This document shows positions 19,036 through 28,598 of a stretch of 64,000 bases of DNA, one piece after another. The notes beneath the pieces are model-generated. The model searched no databases. It had not been told where the DNA came from and saw only the letters and a program-made list of their open reading frames with translations. The first letter of the stretch is position 1. Each line of letters starts with the position of its first letter. The DNA comes from JBBIQS01 sp037442205 (GTDB lineage Bacteria; Myxococcota; Myxococcia; Myxococcales; UBA5297): positions 6,270 through 70,269 of the forward strand of contig JBBIQS010000041.1 of the NCBI GenBank assembly GCA_037442205.1. Direction: 5' to 3'. A program made the translations under genes and the position numbers.

Positions 19036-21054
19036 GTGGAGACGGCCTTGAAGAGGGGAAGGGCGGCAGCGCTGGCGCTGCTCCTGGCGCTGCTCCTGGC
19101 GCTGCCCGCTGCTGCCGATGCCGACCGGCTGGCGTGGCTTTCGCCGCCGCGCGGTCCGCGCGCGCCGTTCCAGGTCGGGCTGACCCTCGTCGATTCCTCT
19201 GGGAAGGCGTCGCTGCCGGGGGGGGCCCGGGTGAGCGCCCAGGGCGGTGAGCTCGCTGAGCTACCGCCGCAGGGGCCGGTGCGGGTCTTCTCGCTTTCGC
19301 CGCAGAACGCAGAGGTTTCGCTGTCGGCGGCGTGTTCGGGCTGCGAGGGCGGGCAGGCCAAGGTTCGGATCGGCGCCCCGGCCAACAAGGTTGCGCTCAA
19401 GGCCGAGCCGGCAGCCCCGGTGAAGCAGCGGGACACCAGCGCCCGGCTGGAGATCTCCGTGCTGCGCGAGGACGGGACGCCCGATCCGCTGGCGCCGCTG
19501 CCGGTGGTCCGCTCCAACGTCGGCCAGATCCGCGACCTGCACGCCCTGGGCGATGGGCGCTTCGAGGCGACCTACCAGCTGCCGCAGGAGGTCTACCCCG
19601 AGGTGGCGATCGTGGTGGCCTTCACGCCCTGGCCGTCGGCGGACTCGGCGGACGGAGCCTTCGGTGTCGCGCTGGTGCCGCTGGCCTCGGCGGTCAACCT
19701 GCCGGTGCGCACCGAGCCCAATGCCTCGTTCTCGCTGGAGATCGCCGGCAAGACCTTCGGCCCGATGAAGGCCGACGCCAGCGGGCGCCTGGAGCTGCCG
19801 ATCGTGGTCCCGCCCGGGCACCGGATGGGCAAGAGCCTGGTAGTCGATCGGCTGGGGAACCGGCGGGTGAAGACCATCGACCTGCACCTGCCGCCGACCG
19901 ACCGCATCGCCTGCGTGGCCAACCCCGCCTCGCTGCCCGGGGACGGACGGGCGCGGGCGCGGGTTTTGTGCGCGGCGACCGATCCCTTCGGAGCGCCGCA
20001 GGACGGGGCCAGGCTCAATGGCAGCGCGCGGCTGGGCAAGCTGGAGGGGCCGCGGGCGCTCGGCTCGGGGGCTTACGAGTGGAGCTACCTGTCGCCCAAG
20101 ACGCCCGGCGAGGCCGCCGAGGAGCTGCGCTTCGAATTCCCCGCCGGCGGGCCGCAGTCGCGCGAGTCGCTGCCGCTTTCGCTGACTCCGCTGGCGCTCA
20201 AGAGCGCGGTGCTGACCGTAGCCGAGCAGCCGGTGTTCGCCGGAACTACGCAGCCGGCGCTGCTGGTGACCACCGATCCGGACGGACGCCCGGCTCCGGC
20301 GCTGCCTGCGCTGAGCGCCGCCCGCGGCGCGCTGAGCGCCTTCGAGCAGGAGGGTCCGGGGCGGCTGCGCGCCACCTACACCGCTCCCGCCCAGGTTCCG
20401 CCGGATTGGACCGACATCGTCTCGGGCACGGTGCTCGATCCGCCGGGAAAGGTGCCGGCGCGGCTGGAAGTCTCGGCCGTGGAAAAGAACCTGGTGGCGC
20501 GGGTCACGGCGCTCAACGGCCGGCCGATCTCCGGTGAAGACCTGGAAATCCGGGCGACCGACGCCGCCCTGGGCCTGGCGACGAAGACCGAGTCCTTGGG
20601 GCTGGCGACCTTCGCGCTGCCGCCGCCGACCGGTGCCGACAAGCCGATCGAGATCCTCCTGCGCTCCCGTCCGACGCTCTCGGCGCTGGTCTGGCGGCTC
20701 GAGACCAGCCAGGGGACGGTCACCTTCCCGGAGCAGGGACCCTTCGAGCCGGCGGCGGTGCAGCTCAAGGTGGCGCTGGCCCCGGCGACCCCGGTGGATG
20801 TCCGGCTGGAGGTGGCGGGCCGAACGGTGCGCTGCCAGGTGCTCGACGCCCAGGGGCGCGTCCTGCGCGGGCGCGAAGTCGCGGTGGAGGTGGCGCGCGC
20901 CGACGGGACGCCGGTGACTCTCGGGCCGCCGCAGCCCCAGTCCGACGGCTCGATCGCGTTCTTGGTCAACGGCGGCACCTCGGGACGGGTCAGCGTCTCG
21001 GCGATCGACGTGGCCTCGGGAGTGAGCGCCTCGCAGGAGGCGGTCCTGCCATGA
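19036..21054 (+). CDS. Exported Ig-like multidomain protein
   Basis: 672 aa. Signal peptide in the first ~30 residues (a TTG 15 bp downstream of GTG 19036 is an alternative start). The rest is beta-rich with several Ig-like/invasin-like segments, for example PVVRSNVGQIRDLHALGDG with RFEATYQLP, and SLPGDGRARARVLCAATDP, the style of big_1/invasin-type repeats. Likely periplasmic or surface-exposed. Its stop overlaps the start of the giant barrel gene by 4 bp (ATGA), so the two are coupled and probably form one envelope system. Confidence 0.72.
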   Translation: METALKRGRAAALALLLALLLALPAAADADRLAWLSPPRGPRAPFQVGLTLVDSSGKASLPGGARVSAQGGELAELPPQGPVRVFSLSPQNAEVSLSAACSGCEGGQAKVRIGAPANKVALKAEPAAPVKQRDTSARLEISVLREDGTPDPLAPLPVVRSNVGQIRDLHALGDGRFEATYQLPQEVYPEVAIVVAFTPWPSADSADGAFGVALVPLASAVNLPVRTEPNASFSLEIAGKTFGPMKADASGRLELPIVVPPGHRMGKSLVVDRLGNRRVKTIDLHLPPTDRIACVANPASLPGDGRARARVLCAATDPFGAPQDGARLNGSARLGKLEGPRALGSGAYEWSYLSPKTPGEAAEELRFEFPAGGPQSRESLPLSLTPLALKSAVLTVAEQPVFAGTTQPALLVTTDPDGRPAPALPALSAARGALSAFEQEGPGRLRATYTAPAQVPPDWTDIVSGTVLDPPGKVPARLEVSAVEKNLVARVTALNGRPISGEDLEIRATDAALGLATKTESLGLATFALPPPTGADKPIEILLRSRPTLSALVWRLETSQGTVTFPEQGPFEPAAVQLKVALAPATPVDVRLEVAGRTVRCQVLDAQGRVLRGREVAVEVARADGTPVTLGPPQPQSDGSIAFLVNGGTSGRVSVSAIDVASGVSASQEAVLP

Positions 21055-24000
21055 GAGGCGCTCTGGCCGCGGCCATGCTGCTGGGGTCGGGCGCTGCCGC
21101 GGCGCAGGTCGCCTCGGTCGGCTTGAGCGAGCAGCCCGAGGCCGGAGTGCTGAGCGGTCGGGTGTGCGAGGACCTCGACGGCGACGGCGGCTGCTCGAGC
21201 GAGGAGCCGGGAATCCCCAACGCACGGGTGTTGCTCAGCGATGGAACCTTCGCCACGACCGATCGGCTGGGGCGCTACCACCTGCAGGCGCTGCCGCTGC
21301 GCCGGGTGACCACCAGCGCCACCGCCTCGGGAAGCCTGATCGAATCTGGCGGCCGGGTGCTGGTGAAGCTAGACGTCGAGGCCCTGGGCCGCAAGGCTTC
21401 GGTCAAGCCGGGCATCAGCCGGGTGGTGGAGAGCGGGCCGGCGGCGCTGAACAGCGTCGACTTCGCGGTGAGCTTCGCCCGCGTGGCGCGCGGGGAATCG
21501 GGGGCCGGCCGGGCGACCGGCAGGGGCGAGGTGGCCGAAGGGACCTACCGGTACTGGCTCTCCGGCCAGACCGAGCGCGATCACCTGATCGAGGTCGAGG
21601 GCCGACCGGCGCCAGTGACGCCGGAGGGGCGCTTCCGGGCGCCAGTCGCGGTGCGGGTGGGCGAGAACCTGATTTCGTTCTCCGACCTTGGACCGGAGGG
21701 CGACCTGACCTTCTTCCGCCGGCGGCTGGCGGTGGTCGCCCGCGAGCGGGGCGGGGTGCTGTTCATCCCCGGGCCCATCGAGACGCTGGGGAGCGTCGAG
21801 TTGCCGGCGCTGCGCGGCTCCCCGGCGGCGGCGCTCAGCGTCTCGGTGACCGCGCCTGCGGGCACCATCGTCAGGGTCGGGGAGCAGCGCGCCACGCTCG
21901 GCCCGTCGGGCTCGGCGCAGCTTCCGCTGACCCTCGCCAGCGGGTTCAACGCGGTCGAAGTCGAGCTGCGGCCTCCCCAAGGTCCCAAGGTCCTGCGCAC
22001 GCTGACCATCGAGGCCAGCGGGACGTTCATGGCCAGCGCGCTGCTCGGGCTCGAGCTGAGCTACGACCCGGCGAGGCGCGACCTGGCGCTGACCGGGCGC
22101 GGCGCCGCGGCGCTGTCGCGCAGCTTCGGGGCGCTGGAGCTGCGGGGTGGGATCGACCTGGACGCCACCGATGCCCGGACCCAACCGCTGTCCCTGCTGC
22201 AGCCGCGGACCCTGGCGATCGAGCGGGCGCTCGATCCGGAGATCCACCCGCCGCAGACCGGCGACGACGGGCTCGCCGGATCCTGGAATCCCTCCAACTC
22301 GCGGCTCTACCTGCGGCTGACGCACCCGCGCTACGGCGGGGCGGAGCTCGGCGCCTTCCAGGCGGAGCTGGGCGGAACCCAGGTCGGACGCTACGAGCGC
22401 TCGCTGTTCGGGGCCCAGGGCGAGGGCCGGCTGCCGCTGGGGCCGGTGACCGCCAGGCTCAAGGCCTTCGCCAGCCCGCCGGCCACCGACCTCTCGCTGC
22501 CGGTGCCCGCCCACGACGAGCTGTCGGCGACCGGCGGCTCGCTCTACTACCTGCGCAATCCGGCGGTGGTGCCGGGCTCGGAGAAGCTGCGCGTCGAGAC
22601 CCGCGAGACGCTCTCCGACCTGCCGCTCGAGGAGCGGGAGCTTCGCCGCGGGCTGGACTACGACGTCGACTATCTGAGCGGCCGGATCCTGCTGGCGCGC
22701 GCGCTGCCGCTGGCGCTGGGCGAGGGACCGCTGTTGGCGGCGGCGCTCCAGCAGCGCCGGGCGGTGCTGGTCGCCGACTACGAAACCACCGCCGCCTCCG
22801 ACTCCTCGCGGGTGGCGGTCTTCGGCGGGCGATTGGCGGTCGGGGCCGAGCCGGCGGGAATCGCGGCCTCGGCGGTGCAGGAGCGGCGGCTAGACGCCAC
22901 CGGCTACGACTACCGGCTGGTGACCGTCGCCGCCCGGGCCAGGCTCGGGCCGGTGGGGCTGCTGGCCGAGGCCGCCCAGAGCCAGGGGCAGCTCTTCAAT
23001 CCCACGAATTCGGGCGGCTTCGCCCTCAGCGACACCGGCGGCCTGACCTTCGTCTCATCGCAGGTGGCCTCGACGATCGCCGACGGCTGGGCGCCGGCGG
23101 TGGCGCTGCGGGCCTCGGTCTCCGAGCCGGACTACGGCGGGCAGGTCTGGTGGCGCTATCGAGAGCGCGGTTTCAGCGATTCGAGCTACGCCAGCTCGAA
23201 CTTCGCCCGACAGCTGGGAGCCAGCGCCCGCGCCCGGCTGGGCCCGGTCGAGCTCACCGGCTTCGCCGACAGCCGGGTCTCCGCCGATCCCCGCGATCCC
23301 CTCGGCTCCGTCTTCCTGGCCAAGGACCAGCTGCCGACCGGGGAGGACGCGGTGCTGCGGGCTCGGGTTTCGATAGGGGACCTCAAGCTGAGCGCCGAGG
23401 GCCATTTCGCCCAGCTGTCGATGCTCAACCACCTGCAGGACGACCCGGAGCGGGCGACGGTCTCGGGCGGGCGGCTGAGCGCCGGGGCGCGGGCGGACTA
23501 CGCGCTGACCAAGGAGCTGTCGATCAACGCCAGCCACCAGCAATCGATCCTGAGGTACGGCGGCGGGTTGGCGAGCGTGAACGACACCTTCAGCGCCGCG
23601 GGAGTGACCTACCGGCCCAAGGACGACCTGGGCTTCTCGCTGCGCGGAGGCTGGGGGCCTGTGTCGGGGCCGCAGCTACAGCTGGGCGCCGAGCGCGCCG
23701 CCGATTCGGAGATCGCCTACGGGACCTGGACGGTGGACGTCGACGGGCCGCAAGCCGGACGGTCGGCGGCGGCGGTGGCCGGAGCGCGGCGGCGGGTCGA
23801 CGGCAGTGCCGAGGTCTTCGCCGAGGAGCTCTTCGCCCGCGACGTCGACGCGTTGCGCAGCGCGCGGGCGGTGGGGATCGAGGTTGCGCCGGCCAAGGCG
23901 CTGCAGTTGCTCGGGCGCTACGAGCGCGGCTGGGTGCTGCCCTTCGCCTCGACGCCCGGCGTCCCGCCCCAGGACCCGACCGGCCAGGTGGTCGGAGTGC

Positions 24001-24751
24001 CCGGGTTGCTGCGCGATGCCGCCCTGGCTCGGGCGAGCTACCTGATCTCCTTCTTCCGCGTCTCGGCGATTGCCGAGGTCCGGCACGAGGCGGGTTCGGC
24101 GGTGTCGGACCAAGGCCTGGACTCGGTGGAGCGCTGGCAGACCTTGGGGGCGCTGGCGGTCGAGGCCCGGCCGCACTCGGCGGTGGGCTTCTCCGGGCGG
24201 CTCAACGCGTCGACCACCCGCAACCGCGGGGCGATGGAGGCCCGGTTGCTGGAGGGCTTCCTTGGAGCCTCGCTGCGGCTGGATCCCTGGGTGGTGCTGG
24301 CCAGCTACTCGGTGGTGAACCAGCTGCCGCTGGGGTCGGGGACCGGGGCGCGGGTGTACTACCAGCTGGTATCGCTGCGCCCGAGCGTCGCTTTGGGAGA
24401 CCGCTTCCGGCTGGGCGCCGGAGTGCAGGCGATCGTCTTCCCCGACGCGTCGCTCGCCAACGCCATCTCCGGATCGCTTCGGCCGTCGCTGCGGATCGTG
24501 GGCGGGCTGGAGGCGTTCGGCCGTCGCTGCGGATCGTGGGCGGGCTGGAGGCGGCGATCGAGGCGGCGCGGCGCAGCGTGGCGGTGGACGGGCAATCGCT
24601 CAACAGCCTGCGTGCCGAGCTGGCGTACTGGCTGGAGCGAACGGCCGGGGTGGCGGTGGGTTACACTATTTACGGTTTTTCCGGCTCTGGGATTGAGCCG
24701 GGCTCGCAGCGCACTGACCGGGTCTACCTGCGCGTCGAGCTTGCCTACTGA
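21051..24751 (+). CDS. Very large outer-membrane beta-barrel protein, frame broken by a 38-bp duplication
   Basis: Signal peptide, then an SdrD/Cna-B-like domain with a calcium-type loop (CEDLDGDGGCSSEEPGIP, followed by GRYHLQALP), a linker, an Ig-like region, then ~800 residues of alternating strands typical of a large outer-membrane barrel (GLDYDVDYLSGRILLARALP, SVLRARVSIGDLKL-type strands). As read, the frame shifts at 24516 and would run to a nonsense tail ending at 24920. Deleting one copy of the 38-bp repeat restores a continuous 1220-aa product ending DRVYLRVELAY, with a terminal aromatic as in BamA-recognised beta-signals. Probably an export or surface-display channel for its neighbours; function not known. 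Confidence 0.75.
24478..24553. repeat. Perfect 38-bp tandem duplication (2 copies)
   Basis: Copies at 24478-24515 and 24516-24553 are identical. Because 38 is not a multiple of three, the second copy shifts the reading frame of the barrel gene 80 codons before its end. Either a recent replication-slippage mutation or an assembly error. Confidence 0.95.
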
Positions 24752-24762
24752 TGGGAGCGCCG

Positions 24763-27700
24763 ATGAGAGCGAGCGCCTGGGCCATCGTGGCGTTGACCGT
24801 GCTGAGCGCGGCGCCGGCGCGCGCCAAGTGGACGCATTCGACCTCCTCGGGTTCCAAGGCCGAGCTCACCGACAACGGGCCCCTGCCGCTGCGGGCGGTG
24901 TTCATGGCCGGCACCAATGACGTGTGGATGGTCGGCGGCGGGACCGACTTCAACGCCGGTGCGGTCGGAACGATCTTCCACAGCGCCGACTTCGCTACCG
25001 CTACTCCTATCCCCCGCGCTGCTCTAGGAACGAACAAGCCCAAACCGCTCTATGCGGTCTGGGCGACCACCTCCGGCGTGGACGCCTTCGGCGACGGCGG
25101 GACCCACGTCCACGGCACCTCGCTCGCCAGCTGGGCGAGTGTCTCTCTCTCGGTTCCCACCAGGACCTCTCCCCCCGACTTTCGAGGGGCCTGGATGGTG
25201 GGACCGAGCGACTGGTACCTCGCCGGTGTGGAACTGAGCGGCGGTGCACTGCTGGCCCGTTGGGACGGAGGGACGGGCTGCGGCGAAATCTACGCGGGCG
25301 GGTCGACCTCCAGTGCCTGGCAGGCGGTGGCCTACCTTGGAACGAATCACGGCTACGTTGCTGGCGACAGGGATGTCTTCCGCCATCATGACTGGCCCAA
25401 CAATCTAGACATGGCTTCCATCAACGGGATGACCACGGGCAGTTTCACCGCGATCTCGACGCAGGGGACCACGTTGCTGACGGTGGGCATGGTGATCGAC
25501 CCGCCGCCTGCCGTTCCTATCTCTGCGCCTGCCGCTTTTCTCATCGATTCCGCGGCCACCCCCCTGCCCAAGGCGGTGCGGGTGGCCAACTTCACCCAGC
25601 TTGGGACCTCGCAGCCCAACGGCGCCTTCCTCGCGCCAAAGGGATTCGCAGTGGTGGTCGCCAACGGCGGGCAGATCCTCGAGAGCCAGGACGGCGGGAA
25701 GACCTGGACCTCCAAGCCCAGCAGTTCGACCGTCAAGCTGAATGCCGTTCATTGCTCGGACGAAAACCACTGCGTCGCCGTCGGCGATGGCGCGGAGATT
25801 CTCTTCTACGAGAACCAGCCGCCCGACCCCCCGACCCTCCAGACTTCCACCTTCCTTGAGGGCTCGCAGGTCAAACTGATGGCGACCGCGTCGGATCCCG
25901 ACTCCGACACCATCAAGAGCTACAGTTGGACCGCGCTGGACCTTATCCCCGGAAACCCTCTCGCCGGGCAGACCGGGGCGTCCATACCTGACTTCACGGC
26001 GCCGGCGACCCACTGCGGCAATGTCCAGTACCGGATCGAGATCGTCGCCTCCGACGGACGGCTCTCCTCTCAACCCGCAACGGTGACGCTGGAGATCGCC
26101 GACCTCAGAGCCAATCCGACCAACGTGGCCATCAGCCCCGCGCCGCTCGTCTTCCAACTCGGCCAGCACAACGTGGTCAGCGCCAGCGGGAGCAGCGAGT
26201 GCAACGACTCCTTGGACTTCACCTGGTCCTCGCTGCCGGGGGGCCTGGCGCCGACCGTCACCACCCCTTCCAAGAATGTGAGCGAGGCCACCTACGACTT
26301 GACCAGCTTCACAGGCTGTCCCACGAGCTCAGACCGGATTTCCGTCACCGCCACCGACAAGAACGGCACCCAGCTAGCCGACGGCACCTGGCCCAACACC
26401 AAGGTCAGCGCCCCGGTCACCGTCGCCGCCGACTTCGTGAAGCCCGCCATCGGCGCGAATGGAGTGCCGACCTCGGTCAAGGCTGGCGAGTGGGCCGAGA
26501 TCTCCATCGTCGCCACCCACCCCTGCACCGCCTCGCTCCACTACGGCTGGGCGTGCACCGGGACCAGCGAGCAGCCGGGAGACGTCGCGACGTTCAAGTT
26601 CACCAACCCGGGAACGAACTGCACCCCGGCCACCGTCCGCTGCGAGGTCACCGTCACCCCGGCGGTGGGCGCCGCTGACAAGACGGCGTTCTCCTTCACC
26701 TACGACCCGCCGACCGCCCCGACCGACCTCGGCGGCGCCTTCGACCGCGGCACCTCGCTGGCCGCCGGCCAGTCCACGACGTGGACCGCCTCCCAGCCGC
26801 CGCCAGCCTGCTTCACCTACGCCTGGAGCTGCACGGGGAAGGGCGTGACCACGCCGCCCAGGGACTCGACCACGGTCACCTTTGCCCATCCCGGCGCTCC
26901 GCTGTGCGCCGCCGAGACCGCCGGCTGCACCCTGACTGTGGAGCCGACGGCGGGCGGGCAGCCGTCGGCGACCTATTCCTTTGGCGTCGACTACCAGCCC
27001 GCCTTCAGCCCGCCGACCCTCGACCCGCCTTCGGCGCAGAACTTCGAGCCGGGACAGGAGGTTCCCGCCAGCTGCGACAGCCCGCTGCCGGTGACCATCC
27101 GCCCGACCGTGCAGGCCGGCTGCTCGCCGACCTTCTCCTGGAAGCAGCTGACCGACCTGCCGGTGGCGATGCAGGACCTCGGGGGCGGAGCGCTGTCGCT
27201 GACCCCCCTCGACTTCGCGGCCACCGTCGGGCGCACCGGGCGCTTCGAGCTGCGGGTCGAGAACAGCATGGGCAAGGCGGCGCAGCAGTACGAGGTGACC
27301 TTCGCCCCGCCTCGCTACGTCAAGCTCGACCACCAGAGCGATCGCCCATCGGCGCTGCCGGGCGAGACGGTGACCATGCGGGTCGGCTTCTCCCACGACC
27401 CTGGCTGCCAGCCGCCGCTGGACGGAATCGATCTGCACCTGGCGCTCAACGGGCTCTCGTACGTGGCCGGCGGGGCCCGGTTCAACGGCGCTGAGCTGGC
27501 GGATCCGGAGAGGTCGGCAGACGAGCTCATCTTCCGCAAGGTGCCGGTGACCGGGGAGCGGGCGGAGCTGAGCTACCGGGTGCGGCGCTCGGGGCTGTCG
27601 GGAAGAGTGGCGACGTCGGCGGCGAAGGCCTATTTGAGTGTCATGCCGGAGGTGGTCATCTCCAAGGAAGCGAGAGCGGGGCAGGGCGCGGACGAGCCGG

Positions 27701-27870
27701 CGCCGCTGTCGTGCCACTGCCAGAGCGGCGGCGGGCCGCTGCTGGCGGGTTGGTCTCTGCTGGGGATGGCGGTCTTGAGCCGGCGCAGGAGGCCGAGGGC
27801 CCATGGCGAATCGAAGCCGAGTGACGACCGCGGTGGCGCTGGCGCTGCTGCTGGCCGGGTGCGCGCATAA
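24763..27870 (+). CDS. Large surface protein with Ig/PKD-like repeats and MYXO-CTERM tail
   Basis: 1035 aa. Signal peptide MRASAWAIVALTVLSAAPARA. The first ~330 residues are BNR/sialidase-like repeats (GGQILESQDGGKTWTSKP, DENHCVAVGDGAEILFYEN). Residues ~350-900 are Cys-containing Ig/PKD-like repeats (SYSWTALDL, LHYGWACTGT, FTYAWSCTGKG). A DUF11-like domain follows (SGLSGRVATSAAKAYLSV). The tail CHCQSGGGPLLAG plus hydrophobic helix plus SRRRRPRAHG is a good MYXO-CTERM signal. ATG 24763 has GGGAG; ATG 24751 overlaps the barrel gene's stop. The last 68 bp overlap the next gene. Confidence 0.82.
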   Translation: MRASAWAIVALTVLSAAPARAKWTHSTSSGSKAELTDNGPLPLRAVFMAGTNDVWMVGGGTDFNAGAVGTIFHSADFATATPIPRAALGTNKPKPLYAVWATTSGVDAFGDGGTHVHGTSLASWASVSLSVPTRTSPPDFRGAWMVGPSDWYLAGVELSGGALLARWDGGTGCGEIYAGGSTSSAWQAVAYLGTNHGYVAGDRDVFRHHDWPNNLDMASINGMTTGSFTAISTQGTTLLTVGMVIDPPPAVPISAPAAFLIDSAATPLPKAVRVANFTQLGTSQPNGAFLAPKGFAVVVANGGQILESQDGGKTWTSKPSSSTVKLNAVHCSDENHCVAVGDGAEILFYENQPPDPPTLQTSTFLEGSQVKLMATASDPDSDTIKSYSWTALDLIPGNPLAGQTGASIPDFTAPATHCGNVQYRIEIVASDGRLSSQPATVTLEIADLRANPTNVAISPAPLVFQLGQHNVVSASGSSECNDSLDFTWSSLPGGLAPTVTTPSKNVSEATYDLTSFTGCPTSSDRISVTATDKNGTQLADGTWPNTKVSAPVTVAADFVKPAIGANGVPTSVKAGEWAEISIVATHPCTASLHYGWACTGTSEQPGDVATFKFTNPGTNCTPATVRCEVTVTPAVGAADKTAFSFTYDPPTAPTDLGGAFDRGTSLAAGQSTTWTASQPPPACFTYAWSCTGKGVTTPPRDSTTVTFAHPGAPLCAAETAGCTLTVEPTAGGQPSATYSFGVDYQPAFSPPTLDPPSAQNFEPGQEVPASCDSPLPVTIRPTVQAGCSPTFSWKQLTDLPVAMQDLGGGALSLTPLDFAATVGRTGRFELRVENSMGKAAQQYEVTFAPPRYVKLDHQSDRPSALPGETVTMRVGFSHDPGCQPPLDGIDLHLALNGLSYVAGGARFNGAELADPERSADELIFRKVPVTGERAELSYRVRRSGLSGRVATSAAKAYLSVMPEVVISKEARAGQGADEPAPLSCHCQSGGGPLLAGWSLLGMAVLSRRRRPRAHGESKPSDDRGGAGAAAGRVRA

Positions 27871-28444
27871 GAGCCTGCGGGCGGGGTCGCTGTCCGACAT
27901 CCACCGGCTGGCGGTGGTGGTGCGGGTGACCAGCGAGAGCAGGGTGGCGCTGGGCGGGCAGGCCGACGAGGCGCTGGCGACGGCGCTCAAGCGGCAGGTG
28001 AAGCGGTTCGAGGTCGGGTCGCGGCTGCGGGAGGCGGTGCTGTCGCGGCTGCCTTCGACTCCGCCCTGGAGCCAGGCCCTGTCCGAGGTCGAGGTGGCCA
28101 CCGCGCTGGAATCGCTCCTGGTGGACGACAAGATGCAGCCGGTCGATCTCGAGGCGCTGCGGGCCCGGGGAGCGGACGGGGTGCTGCAGCTCGACGTGAC
28201 CGAGTGGGGGCTGCACTCCGCGCAGGGAAAGCCCGGTCTGTACCTGCGAGGCGAGGGGCGGCTGACGCGGATCGACGGGGCGCTGCTGTGGGGCGCGTCG
28301 ATCGACCACGACGACCTGGCGGATCCGGCGGCGGAGGCGGCCGACCCGATCGCCCTGCGCGACGGGGGCTTCCGGGACGCGATCATCGGGCTCCTGGGAC
28401 GGGTAGGGGAACGGCTGGCCGGCCAGCTGGCCCCGGTGAACTAG
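27803..28444 (+). CDS. Predicted lipoprotein
   Basis: 213 aa. MANRSRVTTAVALALLLAGCAHK is a lipoprotein signal with lipobox LAGC. The mature protein has alternating helices and strands (IHRLAVVVRVT, GADGVLQLDVTEWGLHS, YLRGEGRLTRIDGALLWG), resembling the domain of lipoproteins that assist outer-membrane assemblies such as CsgG- or LpoB-like folds; that comparison is loose. It overlaps the preceding gene and closes the four-gene envelope cluster. Confidence 0.7.
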   Translation: MANRSRVTTAVALALLLAGCAHKSLRAGSLSDIHRLAVVVRVTSESRVALGGQADEALATALKRQVKRFEVGSRLREAVLSRLPSTPPWSQALSEVEVATALESLLVDDKMQPVDLEALRARGADGVLQLDVTEWGLHSAQGKPGLYLRGEGRLTRIDGALLWGASIDHDDLADPAAEAADPIALRDGGFRDAIIGLLGRVGERLAGQLAPVN

Positions 28445-28461
28445 CCGACAGCCTGTTTTTG

Positions 28462-28491
28462 TTGACACGCCGATCGGGTTCGGGGCATAGT
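28462..28491 (+). promoter_or_regulatory. Sigma70-type promoter of tRNA-Val
   Basis: TTGACA at 28462-28467 and CATAGT at 28486-28491, spacer 18 bp, placed 35 bp before the tRNA 5' end. Confidence 0.6.
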
Positions 28492-28526
28492 CCGCGCCCG
28501 CTTGGTTGGCAGGTACAAGTGAATAC

Positions 28527-28598
28527 GGGCGCTTAGCTCAGCGGTAGAGCACTGCCTTCACACGGCAGGGGTCGCAGGTTCGAAACCTGCAGTGCCCA
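28527..28598 (+). tRNA. tRNA-Val, anticodon CAC
   Basis: 72 nt. Acceptor GGGCGCT pairs with AGTGCCC (one G-T), D-arm AGCTCAGCGGTAGAGC, anticodon stem CTGCC/GGCAG with loop TTCACAC (anticodon CAC, reads GUG), T-arm GCAGG-TTCGAAA-CCTGC, discriminator A, no encoded CCA. The 3' part from 28557 is supplied by the prophage att core, which rebuilds an intact tRNA. Confidence 0.95.

Noticed and set aside
16587..19517. 976-codon minus frame opposite the cNMP, riboswitch and propeller genes
   Set aside because: Low-complexity composition and antisense to well-supported genes; a GC-rich shadow.
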